The notes under the pieces are model-generated. The model was not told the DNA's origin and did no database searches. It worked only from the letters and a program-made list of their open reading frames with translations. From Gordonia sp. PP30 (GTDB lineage Bacteria; Actinomycetota; Actinomycetes; Mycobacteriales; Mycobacteriaceae): DNA of 64,000 nt. The stretch covers positions 1 to 64,000 of the forward strand of contig NZ_CP095864.1 in assembly GCF_023100845.1 (NCBI RefSeq), in the 5' to 3' direction. Of this stretch, positions 1 to 14,548 are shown piece after piece; the stretch's first letter is position 1, and every line of letters starts with the position of its first letter. The position numbers were made by a program, and so were the translations under genes.

Positions 1-1485
1 GTGGCCGACGACCACGGTTCGTTCGGTGAGGTCTGGAAGACCGTCGTCGCCGAACTCACCGACGATAAGGCCCCCGATGCCAATCCGCTCTCCCGGCAGC
101 AGAAGGCCTGGCTGAGCCTGGCGAACCCGCTCGCGATCACCTCCGGATTCGCCCTGCTCACGGCGCCGAACGCCCTGGTCCAGGAGCAGATCGAACGGAA
201 TCTGCGCGATATCATCGGCGCCGCGCTCACCCGCCATCTCGGTGAACCCGTCGAGGTCGCGGTGCGTATCGCCGAGGCACCGGACGACGCTCCGCCGCGC
301 CCGGATCCCGCACCCGCCGAGACCGCCCCGCCGGCGCCCGCGGACCCGCCGTCGGGCACCTACGAACGGCCCGCCGAGGTCCAGGCCGGCGGCACCCGGG
401 ACTGGGCCGCGTACTTCGATGACCGGCAGACCGCCATGCCCGCGGCCGACAGCACCACCCGCCTGCACCCGAAGTACACCTTCGACACCTTCGTCATCGG
501 CACCTCGAACCGGTTCGCGCACGCCTCGGCTGTCGCCGTCGCCGAGGCCCCGGCGCGCGCCTACAACCCGCTCTTCATCTGGGGCGAGTCCGGGCTGGGC
601 AAGACTCACCTGCTGCACGCCGCCGGCCACTACGCCCAGCGCCTGTTCCCCGGGATGAAGGTCAAGTACGTCTCGACCGAAGAGTTCACCAACGACTTCA
701 TCAACTCGCTGCGCGACGACCGCACCATGGCCTTCAAGAGCCGATACCGCGACGTCGACATGCTCCTCGTCGACGACATCCAGTTCCTCGAGGGCCGCGA
801 GGGCATCCAGGAGGAGTTCTTCCACACCTTCAACGTGCTGCACAACAGCAACAAGCAGATCGTCATCTCCTCCGACCGGCCGCCGCGCAAACTCGCGACC
901 CTGGAGGACCGGCTCCGCACCCGCTTCGAGTGGGGCCTCATCACCGACGTGCAGCCACCGGACCTGGAGACGCGCATCGCGATCCTCCGCAAGAAGGCGC
1001 AGATGGATCAGCTCGACGTGTCCGACGAGGTCCTCGAGCTGATCGCCTCCCGCATCGAGCGCAACATCCGTGAACTCGAGGGCGCGCTGATCCGCGTCAC
1101 CGCCTTCGCTTCGCTGCAGAACGCCGAACTCGACCTCGGTCTCGCCGAGGTGGTGCTCAAGCAGCTGATGCCCGACTCCACCAATCCCGACATCAGCGCC
1201 GCCGGCATCATCACCATCACCGCGGACTACTTCGACATCTCGATCGACGATCTCCGCGGCCCCAGCAAGGTCCGCCCCGTCGTCCGCGCACGCCAGATCT
1301 CCATGTACTTGTGCCGCGAGCTGACCGACCTGTCGCTTCCGCGCATCGGCGAGGCCTTCGACCGCGATCACACCACCGTGATGCATGCCGAGCGTCGCAT
1401 CAAGGAACTGATGCGCACCAGTTCGGACGTCTACAACGACGTCCAGCAGCTCACCGCGCTGATCCGTCAGCGCGCCCGCGGCTGA
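1..1485 (+). CDS. dnaA: Chromosomal replication initiator DnaA
   Basis: Initiator ATPase that binds DnaA boxes in oriC and melts the origin. The 494-residue protein starts with GTG at base 1. An N-terminal helicase-loading domain (about 1-85) is followed by a Pro-rich linker (about 95-150). The AAA+ domain shows Walker [12 protein letters not shown] near residue 195 and Walker [11 protein letters not shown] near 254. The C-terminal box-binding domain carries the DnaA signature [13 protein letters not shown] near 455. It lies upstream of oriC and dnaN in the standard actinobacterial order. It appears intact. Confidence 0.98.
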   Translation: MADDHGSFGEVWKTVVAELTDDKAPDANPLSRQQKAWLSLANPLAITSGFALLTAPNALVQEQIERNLRDIIGAALTRHLGEPVEVAVRIAEAPDDAPPRPDPAPAETAPPAPADPPSGTYERPAEVQAGGTRDWAAYFDDRQTAMPAADSTTRLHPKYTFDTFVIGTSNRFAHASAVAVAEAPARAYNPLFIWGESGLGKTHLLHAAGHYAQRLFPGMKVKYVSTEEFTNDFINSLRDDRTMAFKSRYRDVDMLLVDDIQFLEGREGIQEEFFHTFNVLHNSNKQIVISSDRPPRKLATLEDRLRTRFEWGLITDVQPPDLETRIAILRKKAQMDQLDVSDEVLELIASRIERNIRELEGALIRVTAFASLQNAELDLGLAEVVLKQLMPDSTNPDISAAGIITITADYFDISIDDLRGPSKVRPVVRARQISMYLCRELTDLSLPRIGEAFDRDHTTVMHAERRIKELMRTSSDVYNDVQQLTALIRQRARG

Positions 1486-2053
1486 CGGCGGGGAAGTCGC
1501 GGATCTCGGTCCGCCACCGGCCTCCCGCCCTCGAGTCTCAACCTCAGCGCAAGACTTGCCGACCGGCGCTCATCCCGCCGGCCGGCGGCGTTCCCGCATC
1601 GTCGTCGACGGACAAACCCCAGGTGAGCGCATCGCGAATCCCTGTGGACAGCATGGTGACAACCGGCCCCTCAGATGTGGACGGAGCCGGGACGGACGGT
1701 GGATCACCGATCGTGTCCACAGGCCCGCGAAGTTGTGCACGTGGTTAGTCCACCGAGCCTGTCGATGACGACACTCGACGCCACCTGCACCGATGCCCAG
1801 TTGTGCACAGCGTGCACAGGACTTATTACTAAGAAGTATTTCTCTTTAAAGATCTTCTTTTAGAAGTAAGCGTGTGGATACACAGTGCGCGGGCCGTTCC
1901 CGGAAGCCGGACCGGTCCCGTCGTGCACCCGGATCAGCGCCCGGGCCACACGACCACGTCCTCGGGCTCTACAGTGGGATTCGGCGATCATCCATCGCCG
2001 GGTCGGTGCGCGGGCTGCACCGGCCGGTACGTCGAGAAGGGCAATCACAGCAG
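1486..2053. other. oriC: oriC: dnaA-dnaN intergenic replication origin
   Basis: This 568-base gap has no credible gene. It holds several near-consensus DnaA boxes (TTRTCCACA or its complement): TGTGGACAG at 1643, TGTGGACGG at 1676, GTGTCCACA at 1713, TTGTGCACG at 1733, TTGTGCACA at 1801 and TGTGGATAC at 1873. An unusually AT-rich stretch at about 1820-1868 lies between the last boxes and would be the natural unwinding element. Position between dnaA and dnaN matches known actinobacterial origins. Box number is by eye. Confidence 0.85.
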
Positions 2054-3289
2054 ATGAAGTTTCGTGTCGTGCGCGACGAGTTCTCCGAAGCCGTCGCCTG
2101 GGTCGCCCGCAGCCTCCCGTCTCGTCCGCCGGTGCCGGTCCTCGGCTGCGTGGTGCTGACCGCGACGGACGCCGGCCTGCAGGTCGCCGGCTTCGACTAC
2201 GAGGTGTCGGCCACCGAGACCATCTCCGCCGAGATCGCCGAGCCCGGGACCGTGCTGGTCTCCGGCCGCCTGCTCGCCGACATCACCAAGGCCCTGCCGA
2301 ACAAGCCGGTCGAGGTCACGATCGACGGCGCGCGGCTCGCGATCGCCTGCGGCAGTTCCAAGTTCTCGCTGCCGACCATGCCGGTCGAGGATTACCCCGA
2401 GCTTCCCGAGGTCCCCGAGCAGACCGGCACCGTGCCCGGCGGCCTGTTCGCCGAGGCCGTCTCGCAGGTCGCCGTCGCCGCCGGACGCGACGACACCCTG
2501 CCCATGCTCACCGGTGTGCGCGTCGAGATCGACGGCAACCGCATCGTGCTCGCCGCGACCGACCGGTTCCGCCTCGCGGTCCGGGAGATCGCCTGGGAGC
2601 CGCGCGACCCCAACGCCACCGGTGCCGCGCTGGTGCCGGCCAAGACCCTCTCCGAGGCCGCGAAGTCGGCCGGCGCCGATCACGCCGGCAGCGTCGCCCT
2701 CGCCTTCGGCTCGGGACAGGCCATCGGCGCCGAGGGCATTCTCGGCGTCACCACCGGCGCCGGTGACGACGGCTCGTCGACGCTGGTCGGTGCCAAGAAG
2801 ACCACCACGCGCCTGCTCGACGCCGAGTTCCCCAAGTTCCGTCAGCTGTTCCCGGCCAGCCACACCTCGGTCGCCTCGGTCGACAGCGCCTCGCTGATCG
2901 AGGCCATCAAGCGTGTGTCCCTGGTCGCCGAGCGCGGCGCGCAGATCCGGATGGACTTCTCCGGCGACTCGGTGCTGCTCACCGCCGGCGGCGACGAGGC
3001 CGGCAAGGCCGAGGAATCGCTCGACGTCCAGTTCTACGGCGAGCCGATCCTGATCGCCTTCAACCCGAACTACCTACTCGACGGCCTCGCCGCGATCGGT
3101 GCGAAGACGGTGCAGTTCGGCTTCACCAACCCGGAGCCGGACGGCTCGGGCGAACGCCGTGCCGCGATCCGGCCCGCCGTGCTGCGTCCCGCGTCCGAGG
3201 AAGAGCCGGTCGCCGACGAATCCGGAAGCTACCTGGCACCCGCCAGTGAGTTCAGCTACCTGCTGATGCCGGTCCGGCTGCCGGGCTGA
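2054..3289 (+). CDS. dnaN: DNA polymerase III beta subunit (sliding clamp)
   Basis: Ring-shaped processivity clamp that tethers DNA polymerase III and other replication and repair enzymes to DNA. I place the start at ATG 2054 ([14 protein letters not shown]), giving 411 residues. The frame is open further upstream, but that stretch is origin DNA, not clamp sequence. Three repeated clamp folds are spread over the length, and the C-terminus ends in the family's MPVRLPG motif. It follows oriC and precedes gnd, as in related genera. Confidence 0.97.
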   Translation: MKFRVVRDEFSEAVAWVARSLPSRPPVPVLGCVVLTATDAGLQVAGFDYEVSATETISAEIAEPGTVLVSGRLLADITKALPNKPVEVTIDGARLAIACGSSKFSLPTMPVEDYPELPEVPEQTGTVPGGLFAEAVSQVAVAAGRDDTLPMLTGVRVEIDGNRIVLAATDRFRLAVREIAWEPRDPNATGAALVPAKTLSEAAKSAGADHAGSVALAFGSGQAIGAEGILGVTTGAGDDGSSTLVGAKKTTTRLLDAEFPKFRQLFPASHTSVASVDSASLIEAIKRVSLVAERGAQIRMDFSGDSVLLTAGGDEAGKAEESLDVQFYGEPILIAFNPNYLLDGLAAIGAKTVQFGFTNPEPDGSGERRAAIRPAVLRPASEEEPVADESGSYLAPASEFSYLLMPVRLPG

Positions 3290-3323
3290 GCCGGCCGTCG
3301 CCCCTGTCGAGAGGAATCCGCAC

Positions 3324-4244
3324 ATGCAACTGGGACTTGTCGGTCTGGGAAAGATGGGTGCCAACATGCGCACCCGGATCAAGGCCGCCGGACACGAGGT
3401 GATCGGCTACGACCCGCGCCCGGAGGTGAGCGACGTCGCGAGCCTCGCCGAGCTGGTGGACCGTCTCGACGGTCCGCGGGTGGTCTGGCTGATGGTGCCG
3501 CACGGGGAGATCACCCGGAACGCGGTGGCCGAGCTGGCCGGTCTGCTCTCGCCGGGCGACGTCGTCGTCGACGGCGGCAATTCCCGGTTCACCGACGACC
3601 AGCCGAACGCTGATCTGTTGGGCGCCAAGGGAATCGGCTATCTTGACTGCGGTGTCTCCGGTGGCGTCTGGGGTCTGGAGAACGGTTACGCGCTGATGGT
3701 CGGCGGCTCCGCGGACGACGTCTCGAAGGTCCAGCCGATCTTCGATGCGCTGCGTCCTGCCGGTCCCCGCGAGAACGGCTTCGTCCACGTCGGACCCGTC
3801 GGCGCCGGGCACTACGCGAAGATGGTGCACAACGGCATCGAGTACGGCCTGATGCAGGCCTACGCCGAGGGCTACGAGCTGCTGCAGGCCGAGCCGCTGA
3901 TCGAGAACGTCACCGGCACGCTCAAGGCGTGGACCCAGGGGACGGTCGTGCGGTCGTGGCTGCTCGACCTGCTGGTCCGGGCTCTCGAGGAGGATCCCGG
4001 GCTGACCGAGATCTCCGACTACACCACCGATTCCGGTGAGGGCCGCTGGACCGTCGAGGAGGGTGTGCGCCACGCCGTTCCGCTGAACGTGATCTCGGCG
4101 GCGCTTTTCGCGCGCTTCGCCTCCCGGCAGGAGAGCTCGCCCGCGCTGAAGGCCGTGTCCGCGCTGCGGAACCAGTTCGGTGGTCACGCGATGGTCGACC
4201 AGCAGGGTCGCAGCGTCGGGGAAACCGCGACCCCGGCGGAATGA
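3324..4244 (+). CDS. gnd: 6-phosphogluconate dehydrogenase, decarboxylating (short YqeC/GntZ type)
   Basis: Oxidises 6-phosphogluconate to ribulose 5-phosphate and CO2 with reduction of NAD(P)+, in the pentose phosphate pathway. The 306 residues match the short form of the family, not the ~470-residue form. The N-terminal Rossmann motif is GLVGLGKMGANM (residues 4-15). The substrate loop DGGNSRF and the catalytic region GAGHYAKMVHNGIEYG (about 160-176) are visible. The gene sits between dnaN and recF, which is its usual place in Mycobacteriales. Confidence 0.95.
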   Translation: MQLGLVGLGKMGANMRTRIKAAGHEVIGYDPRPEVSDVASLAELVDRLDGPRVVWLMVPHGEITRNAVAELAGLLSPGDVVVDGGNSRFTDDQPNADLLGAKGIGYLDCGVSGGVWGLENGYALMVGGSADDVSKVQPIFDALRPAGPRENGFVHVGPVGAGHYAKMVHNGIEYGLMQAYAEGYELLQAEPLIENVTGTLKAWTQGTVVRSWLLDLLVRALEEDPGLTEISDYTTDSGEGRWTVEEGVRHAVPLNVISAALFARFASRQESSPALKAVSALRNQFGGHAMVDQQGRSVGETATPAE

Positions 4245-4259
4245 TGTCGTGAGTGCCGG

Positions 4260-5447
4260 ATGTTCGTTCGCGAACTCGCACTGAGGGACTACCGGTCGTG
4301 GGAGCACGTCGAACTCGAGTTGCAGCCCGAGCCGACGATCTTCGTGGGCCGCAACGGTTTCGGTAAGACCAACCTGCTCGAGTCCCTCTTCTACGTGGCT
4401 ACTCTGCGCTCGCATCGAGTCTCCTCGGATGCGCCACTGGTCCGCAGCGGCGCCTCGGCCGCGCGGATCGGGGCCACCGTGCAGAACGACGGCCGCGAGC
4501 TGTCGGTGGAGCTCACCGTGGTGGAGAAGGGCGCCAACAAGGCGACGGTGAACACCGCGCCGGTCCGGCGCACGCGCGAGATCCTGGGAATCCTGCGCAC
4601 GGTGCTGTTCGCACCGGAAGACCTCGCGCTGGTCCGCGGCGAGCCGGGGGAGCGGCGCCGGTTCCTCGACGAGATCGTCGTACAACTGCGGCCGCTCGCC
4701 GCCGGCGCGCGGGCCGACTACGACAGGGTGTTGCGGCAGCGGTCGGCGCTGCTGAAGACCGCGGGAGCGGCGATCCGTCGTTCGTCGGCGGAGGCGGACT
4801 CGGTGATGAGCACGCTCGACGTGTGGGACGGGCAGCTCGCGCAATTCGGTGCGGAGGTCACGGCCGAGCGGCTGAGCGTCGTACGACAGTTGAATCCTCT
4901 TGTCGCGCAGGCATATTCGTCGATCGCTCCGCATTCACGACCGGCGCAGATCGCTTACCGGTCGGCGGCGGGGCCGGACGTCGATCAGAGCCCGGGCGGC
5001 GATGAGTCCATCGCCGGAATCCGCGAGGTGCTGGCGCAGCGGCTGACCGAGGTGCGCGGCAAGGAGATCGATCGCGGACTGTGCTTGATCGGTCCGCACC
5101 GGGACGACCTGCTGCTGAATCTGGGCGAGGAACCCGCGAAGGGTTTCGCGAGCCACGGTGAGTCGTGGTCGCTGGCGCTGGCCCTGCGCCTGGCGTGCGT
5201 CGATCTGCTGCGGGCCGACGGCGTCGAACCGGTCATCATGCTCGACGACGTCTTCGCCGAACTGGACGCGGCCCGGCGCAGCAAACTGGCCGAGTTCACC
5301 GCGTCGGCCGAGCAGCTGCTGTTGACCGCCGCGGTCGGCGAGGACATCCCCGCCGCGCTGCGCGGCAGGCGGATCGCTGTCGGAGTCACCGAGGAAGATG
5401 GTCGGCGACGCTCGCAGATCATCGGTGACGAAAGGGCGGAGCAGTGA
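4260..5447 (+). CDS. recF: DNA replication and repair protein RecF
   Basis: SMC-like ATPase that works with RecO and RecR to load RecA on gapped DNA. The 395 residues begin MFVRELALRDYRSWE. Walker A is FVGRNGFGKTNLLESL (about 30-45). Near the C-terminus lie the ABC-type signature region GESWSLALALRLA and Walker B PVIMLDDVFAELD. The last four bases overlap the next gene (GTGA), so the two are probably translationally coupled. Confidence 0.96.
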   Translation: MFVRELALRDYRSWEHVELELQPEPTIFVGRNGFGKTNLLESLFYVATLRSHRVSSDAPLVRSGASAARIGATVQNDGRELSVELTVVEKGANKATVNTAPVRRTREILGILRTVLFAPEDLALVRGEPGERRRFLDEIVVQLRPLAAGARADYDRVLRQRSALLKTAGAAIRRSSAEADSVMSTLDVWDGQLAQFGAEVTAERLSVVRQLNPLVAQAYSSIAPHSRPAQIAYRSAAGPDVDQSPGGDESIAGIREVLAQRLTEVRGKEIDRGLCLIGPHRDDLLLNLGEEPAKGFASHGESWSLALALRLACVDLLRADGVEPVIMLDDVFAELDAARRSKLAEFTASAEQLLLTAAVGEDIPAALRGRRIAVGVTEEDGRRRSQIIGDERAEQ

Positions 5448-5989
5448 CGAACGATGCGGCCGACGGCCACAGCGAAGGGTACGAACTGGCTCGCCGGGCG
5501 CTCGAGCAGGCGCGGGCGGAGGCCCGCGCGGCGGGCAAGAACGTCGGCCACGGCCGGTCCGGACCGGTCCGCTCGACCGCCCGGAAGAGTGGGGATCGTC
5601 GTCGTAAGCGCTGGTCGGGAGCGGGTCCGGACAGTCGTGACCCGCAGCCCTTCGGACGTCTGACCGGAGCCGTCGCCCGTTCTCGGGGCTGGTCGGCCAA
5701 GATCAGCGAGGGCACGGTGATCGGGCAGTGGCCGTCGATCGTCGGCGAGGAGATCTCCGCGCACGCCGAGCCGACTCACCTGTCCGAAGGTGTGCTGCAC
5801 GTGCGCGCCGATTCCACCGCCTGGGCCACGCAGCTGCGTTACCTGTCGGCCCAGATCGTCGCCAAGATCTCCGCGGTGGCCGGCGACGGTGTGGTCAAGA
5901 GCCTTCGGATCAGCGGCCCGTCCGCGCCGTCGTGGCGGAAAGGCCCGCTGCACGTCTCCGGTCGCGGCCCGCGCGACACCTATGGCTGA
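5444..5989 (+). CDS. DUF721 / DciA-like protein
   Basis: Member of the DUF721 family that includes DciA, the ancestral loader of the replicative helicase in bacteria lacking DnaC or DnaI. The 181-residue protein has a basic, probably disordered N-terminal half (about 1-65). The conserved domain follows (about 70-160), including the motif IGQWPSIVGEEISAH and the core LHVRADSTAWATQL. It starts inside the end of recF (GTGA overlap), which supports co-translation in the replication cluster. The loader role is known for the family and inferred here. Confidence 0.88.
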   Translation: MTNDAADGHSEGYELARRALEQARAEARAAGKNVGHGRSGPVRSTARKSGDRRRKRWSGAGPDSRDPQPFGRLTGAVARSRGWSAKISEGTVIGQWPSIVGEEISAHAEPTHLSEGVLHVRADSTAWATQLRYLSAQIVAKISAVAGDGVVKSLRISGPSAPSWRKGPLHVSGRGPRDTYG

Positions 5990-5996
5990 CCGGCCG

Positions 5997-6494
5997 TCAC
6001 CACCACCAGGACCGGTTCGCCGATGACGGTGAGCTCGACGGGCGCGCCGGCTGTGGCTTGCGGGAGACTGCGATCTCGAAGGTCCCCCCGCGGTAGCCGT
6101 CCCGCCCGGTGAAATACAGCGTCTCGGTGGACTTGTCCCAGCGCACGGGGACACTGAACGCGTCGTCGTCGGAGTACTTCCAGTCGATCACCGTGTCCTT
6201 GACCTGGGCGGGGACGTTGGAGGCGACGGCGAACGCACCGCTGCCGGTGGTACTCGCCGACGGCTCGTCGCTGAATATCTGGATGCGGCCGTCGACGAAC
6301 TCCCATCGTCCGCTGTGCGGGTAGACGTTGGTGACGAAGTTGCCGCCCGCCGACACGGTGACGAAATTGTCGGTGCCGTTCGAGTAGGGACCGTCGCCGA
6401 AGAACCAGGTGCCCGCGACGAATTTCCGCAGTGCCATGTTGTCCGTCGACTCGCCGCCGCAGGCCGCGACGACCGCCGCCGCCCCGCCGAGCAC
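5997..6494 (-). CDS. Putative lipoprotein, possible Tat signal lost by a frameshift
   Basis: Unrecognised exported protein convergent with the DUF721 gene. The annotated frame starts at GTG 6494 and gives 165 residues beginning VLGGAAAVVAACGGES, a hydrophobic stretch ending in a lipobox-like Cys but with no basic n-region. In the next frame just upstream, translation from a GTG near 6566 reads [19 protein letters not shown], a twin-arginine motif. Removing one base near 6503 would join them as SRREIGEFAVLGGAAAVV. The mature part is rich in Gly, Thr and aromatic residues. Either the Tat lipoprotein is broken here or the shorter form is used. Confidence 0.6.
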   Translation of the reverse strand: MLGGAAAVVAACGGESTDNMALRKFVAGTWFFGDGPYSNGTDNFVTVSAGGNFVTNVYPHSGRWEFVDGRIQIFSDEPSASTTGSGAFAVASNVPAQVKDTVIDWKYSDDDAFSVPVRWDKSTETLYFTGRDGYRGGTFEIAVSRKPQPARPSSSPSSANRSWWW

Positions 6495-6560
6495 GGCGAA
6501 TTTCTCCGATCTCCCGGCGGCTGAATCCGATGGCGCGGGCGGTGCGGACGTTATCGCTGA

Positions 6561-8828
<2,268 letters not shown>

Positions 8829-8848
8829 TTCGCCGGTTGAGATATGAC

Positions 8849-8950
8849 CAGCGAGCCGGCCGAGACGCTTAGCCAGCCGGGTGAGACATGACCAGCCGGT
8901 TGAGCCAAGACCAGCCGGTTGAGCCACGACCAGCCGGTTGAGCTTGTCGA
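8849..8950 (+). repeat. Tandem 19-bp intergenic repeats between gyrB and gyrA
   Basis: The gyrB-gyrA gap contains three near-identical 19-bp units starting at 8891, 8910 and 8929 (core ACCAGCCGGTTGAGCC). Two more degenerate units lie upstream at about 8849 and 8872. The last unit runs into GGTTGAGCTTGTCGAAACC, which resembles sequence at 26.8-27.1 kb. No gene is seen here. It looks like a repetitive intergenic family. Confidence 0.75.
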
Positions 8951-9064
8951 AACCCCCGACCAACGCCGCCACCTCGACGACTCGGCCCGCCCACGCCGTT
9001 CCCGGCCGGATAGAGAACTCTTTCCGCCGGCCGAGCCCGTCGAGAACCCCCAGAAAGTGATCCC

Positions 9065-11563
<2,499 letters not shown>

Positions 11564-11624
11564 GCCGGGGAAACGTGGCCGCACCGATTAGGGTTGTAGC
11601 AACCCGTCCAGTGAGGATCTGTCA

Positions 11625-12743
11625 GTGAGCAAAGCCAACGAGCCCGAGGAAACCGCACCCGAGCGCGGCACCATGCCGACGCCCTGGCAGCGGGGCGAGA
11701 CCACCTCGAATACGGGACTCACCGCGGGAGACGTGGCGAAAGCGGCGCAGCAGCTCACCGGGGACGCCACAGTCGGTCCGCCGGCGCCCGGTGTGCCCGG
11801 TGACGGCTCGTCGGGAGCGCCCACGCGGGCGGTTCCGGTGCAGAGTGGCCCCGGGGTGAAGGGGCCGTCGGGGCAGACTCCTCCGGCTCCTCCCGCTCCT
11901 CCTGTGAAGGCTCCTCCGACGCAGGCCGTTCCGGTTCCCGGTGGCGGTGCCGGTGGCCCGGGAGGCGGCAAACCGGCTCCCGGAACCGCCGGTGCGGCGG
12001 CCGCGGCCGTGAAGAGCCCGCCCGGTCCGGCTCAGGGCCCGGGTGGGCCCGGTCCGCGCCCCGGGGGACCCGGACAGCCGGGTGCGCCCGGCCCGCATGG
12101 TCCGGGGCCCGGTGGTCCGAAGGGCGGTTCCGGTCTCGGGAAGCTCGTCACCGGTACCGCGGTGACCGGTCCGGGGCCGCGCCCGGGCGTCGCCGATCCC
12201 GACTTGTCGGCTGAGCGGAGCCGAGATCACTCCGCTCCGACGGCGGCCACCACCAAGACGCCGGTCGCGTCGCCGGCGGGACCCAAGCCCGATCTGGACG
12301 CCATCCACAAGACGGGGGCCAAGGCGGACGGTGACCGTGCCGCGGTGCGGCGCATCCCGGCGTCGTCGACCATCGGCACCCCTCTTCGCGCAGCCGTGCA
12401 GGTGCGCCGGGTGGATCCGTGGTCGATCTTCAAGGTCAGCGGCGTCCTGGCGATCGCCGGCTTCCTGATCTGGATGATCGCGATCGCGGTGCTCTACGGC
12501 GTGCTCGCCGGGATGGGTGTCTGGGACCAGATCAACAGTTCCTTCGGCACCCTGGTGAGCGCCGACGGCAGCAGCAGCGGCGGCGACCTGATCAGCACCG
12601 GCCAGGTCTTCGGCTTCTCGGCGCTGTTCGGTGTCTTCGCCGCGATCGTGCTGACCGCGCTCGCGACCATCCTGGCGTACATCTACAACGTGTGCGCCGA
12701 CGTGGTCGGCGGCGTCGAGGTGACCCTCGCCGATCTGGACTGA
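11625..12743 (+). CDS. DUF3566 membrane protein with a long Pro/Gly-rich N-terminus
   Basis: Conserved actinobacterial membrane protein located immediately after gyrA. Residues 1 to about 240 are low-complexity and rich in Pro, Gly and Ala (for example PGGPGQPGAPG). The C-terminal DUF3566 domain (about 262-372) has two transmembrane segments around VSGVLAIAGFLIWMIAIAVL and SALFGVFAAIVLTALATIL. Its precise function is unknown. The position suggests a link to cell-envelope or division genes near the origin, which is inference. GTG start. Confidence 0.88.
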   Translation: MSKANEPEETAPERGTMPTPWQRGETTSNTGLTAGDVAKAAQQLTGDATVGPPAPGVPGDGSSGAPTRAVPVQSGPGVKGPSGQTPPAPPAPPVKAPPTQAVPVPGGGAGGPGGGKPAPGTAGAAAAAVKSPPGPAQGPGGPGPRPGGPGQPGAPGPHGPGPGGPKGGSGLGKLVTGTAVTGPGPRPGVADPDLSAERSRDHSAPTAATTKTPVASPAGPKPDLDAIHKTGAKADGDRAAVRRIPASSTIGTPLRAAVQVRRVDPWSIFKVSGVLAIAGFLIWMIAIAVLYGVLAGMGVWDQINSSFGTLVSADGSSSGGDLISTGQVFGFSALFGVFAAIVLTALATILAYIYNVCADVVGGVEVTLADLD

Positions 12744-12828
12744 CCGGCCGGCCTCGCCGGGCTCGTCGAGCCCCGGCGAGGTGGCCTGTCGAGCCCCGTC
12801 TGTCCGCTCGTCGGGTCGTGCCTCTCTG

Positions 12829-12872
12829 CTGGTTAGGTCTCGACTGTCCGCTGGTTAGGTCTCGACTGTCCG
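12829..12872 (+). repeat. Two tandem 22-bp repeats in the DUF3566 - tRNA-Ile gap
   Basis: The 280-base gap 12744-13023 has no gene. It holds an exact 22-bp tandem duplication (CTGGTTAGGTCTCGACTGTC, then CG) at 12829-12850 and 12851-12872. Around it are degenerate CTGTCCGCTCGTTCAGCC-like units. They look like decayed relatives of the repeats at 8.9 and 26.9 kb. Confidence 0.7.
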
Positions 12873-13023
12873 CTCGTTCAGCCGTCGCCCGTCGGCTCGT
12901 TCAGCTTCGTCTGGCTGCTCGGTGAGCCCCGTCCTGCCGCCCTTTGAGCCCCGTCGAAACGTGTCGTGACCAGCCGTTTTGTCAGTTCGCGGTGGTGTCG
13001 GGTAATGTTCCATCTCGGTTCAC

Positions 13024-13097
13024 GGGCCTATAGCTCAGGCGGTTAGAGCGCTTCGCTGATAACGAAGAGGTCGGAGGTTCAAGTCCTCCTAGGCCCA
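13024..13097 (+). tRNA. tRNA-Ile (GAT)
   Basis: A full cloverleaf: acceptor GGGCCTA pairs with TAGGCCC, the anticodon loop CTGATAA carries GAT, and the T-loop is GGTTCAAGTCC. CCA is encoded at 13098-13100. It is paired with tRNA-Ala 30 bases downstream. No rRNA operon follows. Confidence 0.97.
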
Positions 13098-13126
13098 CCA
13101 CGATTCCCTCCGGTTCCCGCCGGTCC

Positions 13127-13199
13127 GGGGCCTTAGCTCAGTTGGTAGAGCGCCGCCTTTGCAAGGCGGATGTCAGGAGTTCGAATCTCCTAGGCTCCA
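13127..13199 (+). tRNA. tRNA-Ala (TGC)
   Basis: Acceptor GGGGCCT pairs with AGGCTCC (one G-T pair). The anticodon stem-loop CCGCCTTTGCAAGGCGG gives anticodon TGC, and the T-arm is GAGTTCGAATCTC. CCA is not encoded. The IS21 element begins 65 bases downstream, so the original 3' neighbourhood of this tRNA has been altered. Confidence 0.96.
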
Positions 13200-13333
13200 C
13201 AACGTATGTGAACAAGCTCCCGCGACGAGTCAAGAGATGTCGTCGGTCGAGTCGGCCGGCCGCTTGTCGACGGCGCTTGAAAACTGAACACTAACGGCGC
13301 TTGAAAAGTGAACACTCTGCCGACGATTGGAGG

Positions 13334-14548
13334 GTGATCACTTTGGAGGATTGGGCGTTGATCCGCAGGCTGGCCGCTGATGGTGTGCCGAACAAGCGGA
13401 TTGCTGAGCAGTTGGGTATCAGCAGGACGACGGTGATCAAGGCTGTCGGGTCACATGAGCCGCCGAGGTATCAGCGGTCTGCGGCGCCGACGTCGTTCAC
13501 GCCGTTCCAGGCGCGGGTGCGTGAGTTGCTGGCCCAGACCCCGGATATGCCGGCGACGGTGCTGGCTGAGCGGGTGGGCTGGACCGGGTCGATTCGCTGG
13601 TTCCGCGACAACGTCAAACGGGTTCGCGCCGAGGGCGCGCGGATCGATCCGGCTGATCGGCTGTCCTGGTCTGCCGGCGATGCTGCGCAGTGCGATTTGT
13701 GGTTCCCGCCGTACAAGTTCGTGCTCGAGGATGGTTCGCGGGCGTTGTTGCCGGTGCTGGTGATGGTTCCGGCATTCTCCCGGTACATGTATGGCCGGAT
13801 GATTCCGACTCGCACCAGCACTGATCTGCTGTTGGGGTCATGGGAGCTGCTGGGTCAACTCGGTCGGGTACCGCGCCGCCTGATCTGGGACAACGAGCCC
13901 GGGATCGGGCGTGGCAACCCCACTGAGGCCGCGGCGGTGTTCGCCGGGTCGCTGGCGACCAAGTTCGTGTTGCTGCGTCCACGTGATCCGGAGTCCAAAG
14001 GGATTGTCGAGCGCCGTAACGGGTTCTTCGAGACCTCGTTCATGCCGGGCCGCACGTTCAGTTCGCCAGCCGATTTCAACGACCAGTTCACCGAGTGGCT
14101 CGCCACGGCGAATCAGCGTGTGGTGCGCACTCTCAAGGCGCGCCCAGCTGATCTGCTGGCCGCCGACAAGGCGGCGATGCTGGCGCTGCCGCCAGCGGTC
14201 TTGCATGTGGGCTGGCACAACCAGATCCGGCTGGGCCGGGACTACTACGTGCGCGTGGACACCAACGACTACTCCGTCGATCCCCGCGCGATCGGTGCCC
14301 GCGTGGACGTTTCGGCTGATCTGGAGACCGTGAAGGTCCGCCACGGCGGCCGCGTGGTCGCTGTCCACCAGCGGCGGTGGGCCCGGCGCATGGTCGTCAC
14401 CGACCCCGAACACGTGAGGATCGCCGGCACCCTGCGCACTACGTTTCAACAACCCGTGACCCGACCCGAGGCCGAGACGATGATGCGTGATCTGGCCGAC
14501 TACGACCGGGCCTTCGGCCTGGACCCCGAGCAAGTGAGCCACCCATGA
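13334..14548 (+). CDS. istA: IS21-family transposase IstA
   Basis: DDE-type transposase of the IS21 element. I favour GTG 13334, which gives 404 residues. A TTG at 13301 in the same frame lies inside the terminal repeat and is less likely. An N-terminal helix-turn-helix reads KRIAEQLGISRTTVIKAV. The integrase core has the catalytic Asp in SAGDAAQCDLWF, a second Asp in LIWDNEPGIG and the Glu in RDPESKGIVERRNGFFE. The end overlaps istB by four bases (ATGA), so the two are coupled. Confidence 0.93.
   Translation: MITLEDWALIRRLAADGVPNKRIAEQLGISRTTVIKAVGSHEPPRYQRSAAPTSFTPFQARVRELLAQTPDMPATVLAERVGWTGSIRWFRDNVKRVRAEGARIDPADRLSWSAGDAAQCDLWFPPYKFVLEDGSRALLPVLVMVPAFSRYMYGRMIPTRTSTDLLLGSWELLGQLGRVPRRLIWDNEPGIGRGNPTEAAAVFAGSLATKFVLLRPRDPESKGIVERRNGFFETSFMPGRTFSSPADFNDQFTEWLATANQRVVRTLKARPADLLAADKAAMLALPPAVLHVGWHNQIRLGRDYYVRVDTNDYSVDPRAIGARVDVSADLETVKVRHGGRVVAVHQRRWARRMVVTDPEHVRIAGTLRTTFQQPVTRPEAETMMRDLADYDRAFGLDPEQVSHP

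Noticed and set aside
1874..2053. N-terminal extension of DnaN
   Set aside because: The extension covers DnaA boxes and has no similarity to a clamp. ATG 2054 gives the normal N-terminus.
13024..13200. Start of an rRNA operon after tRNA-Ile and tRNA-Ala
   Set aside because: No 16S, 23S or 5S sequence is present. This tRNA pair stands alone after the gyrase genes, as in mycobacteria.
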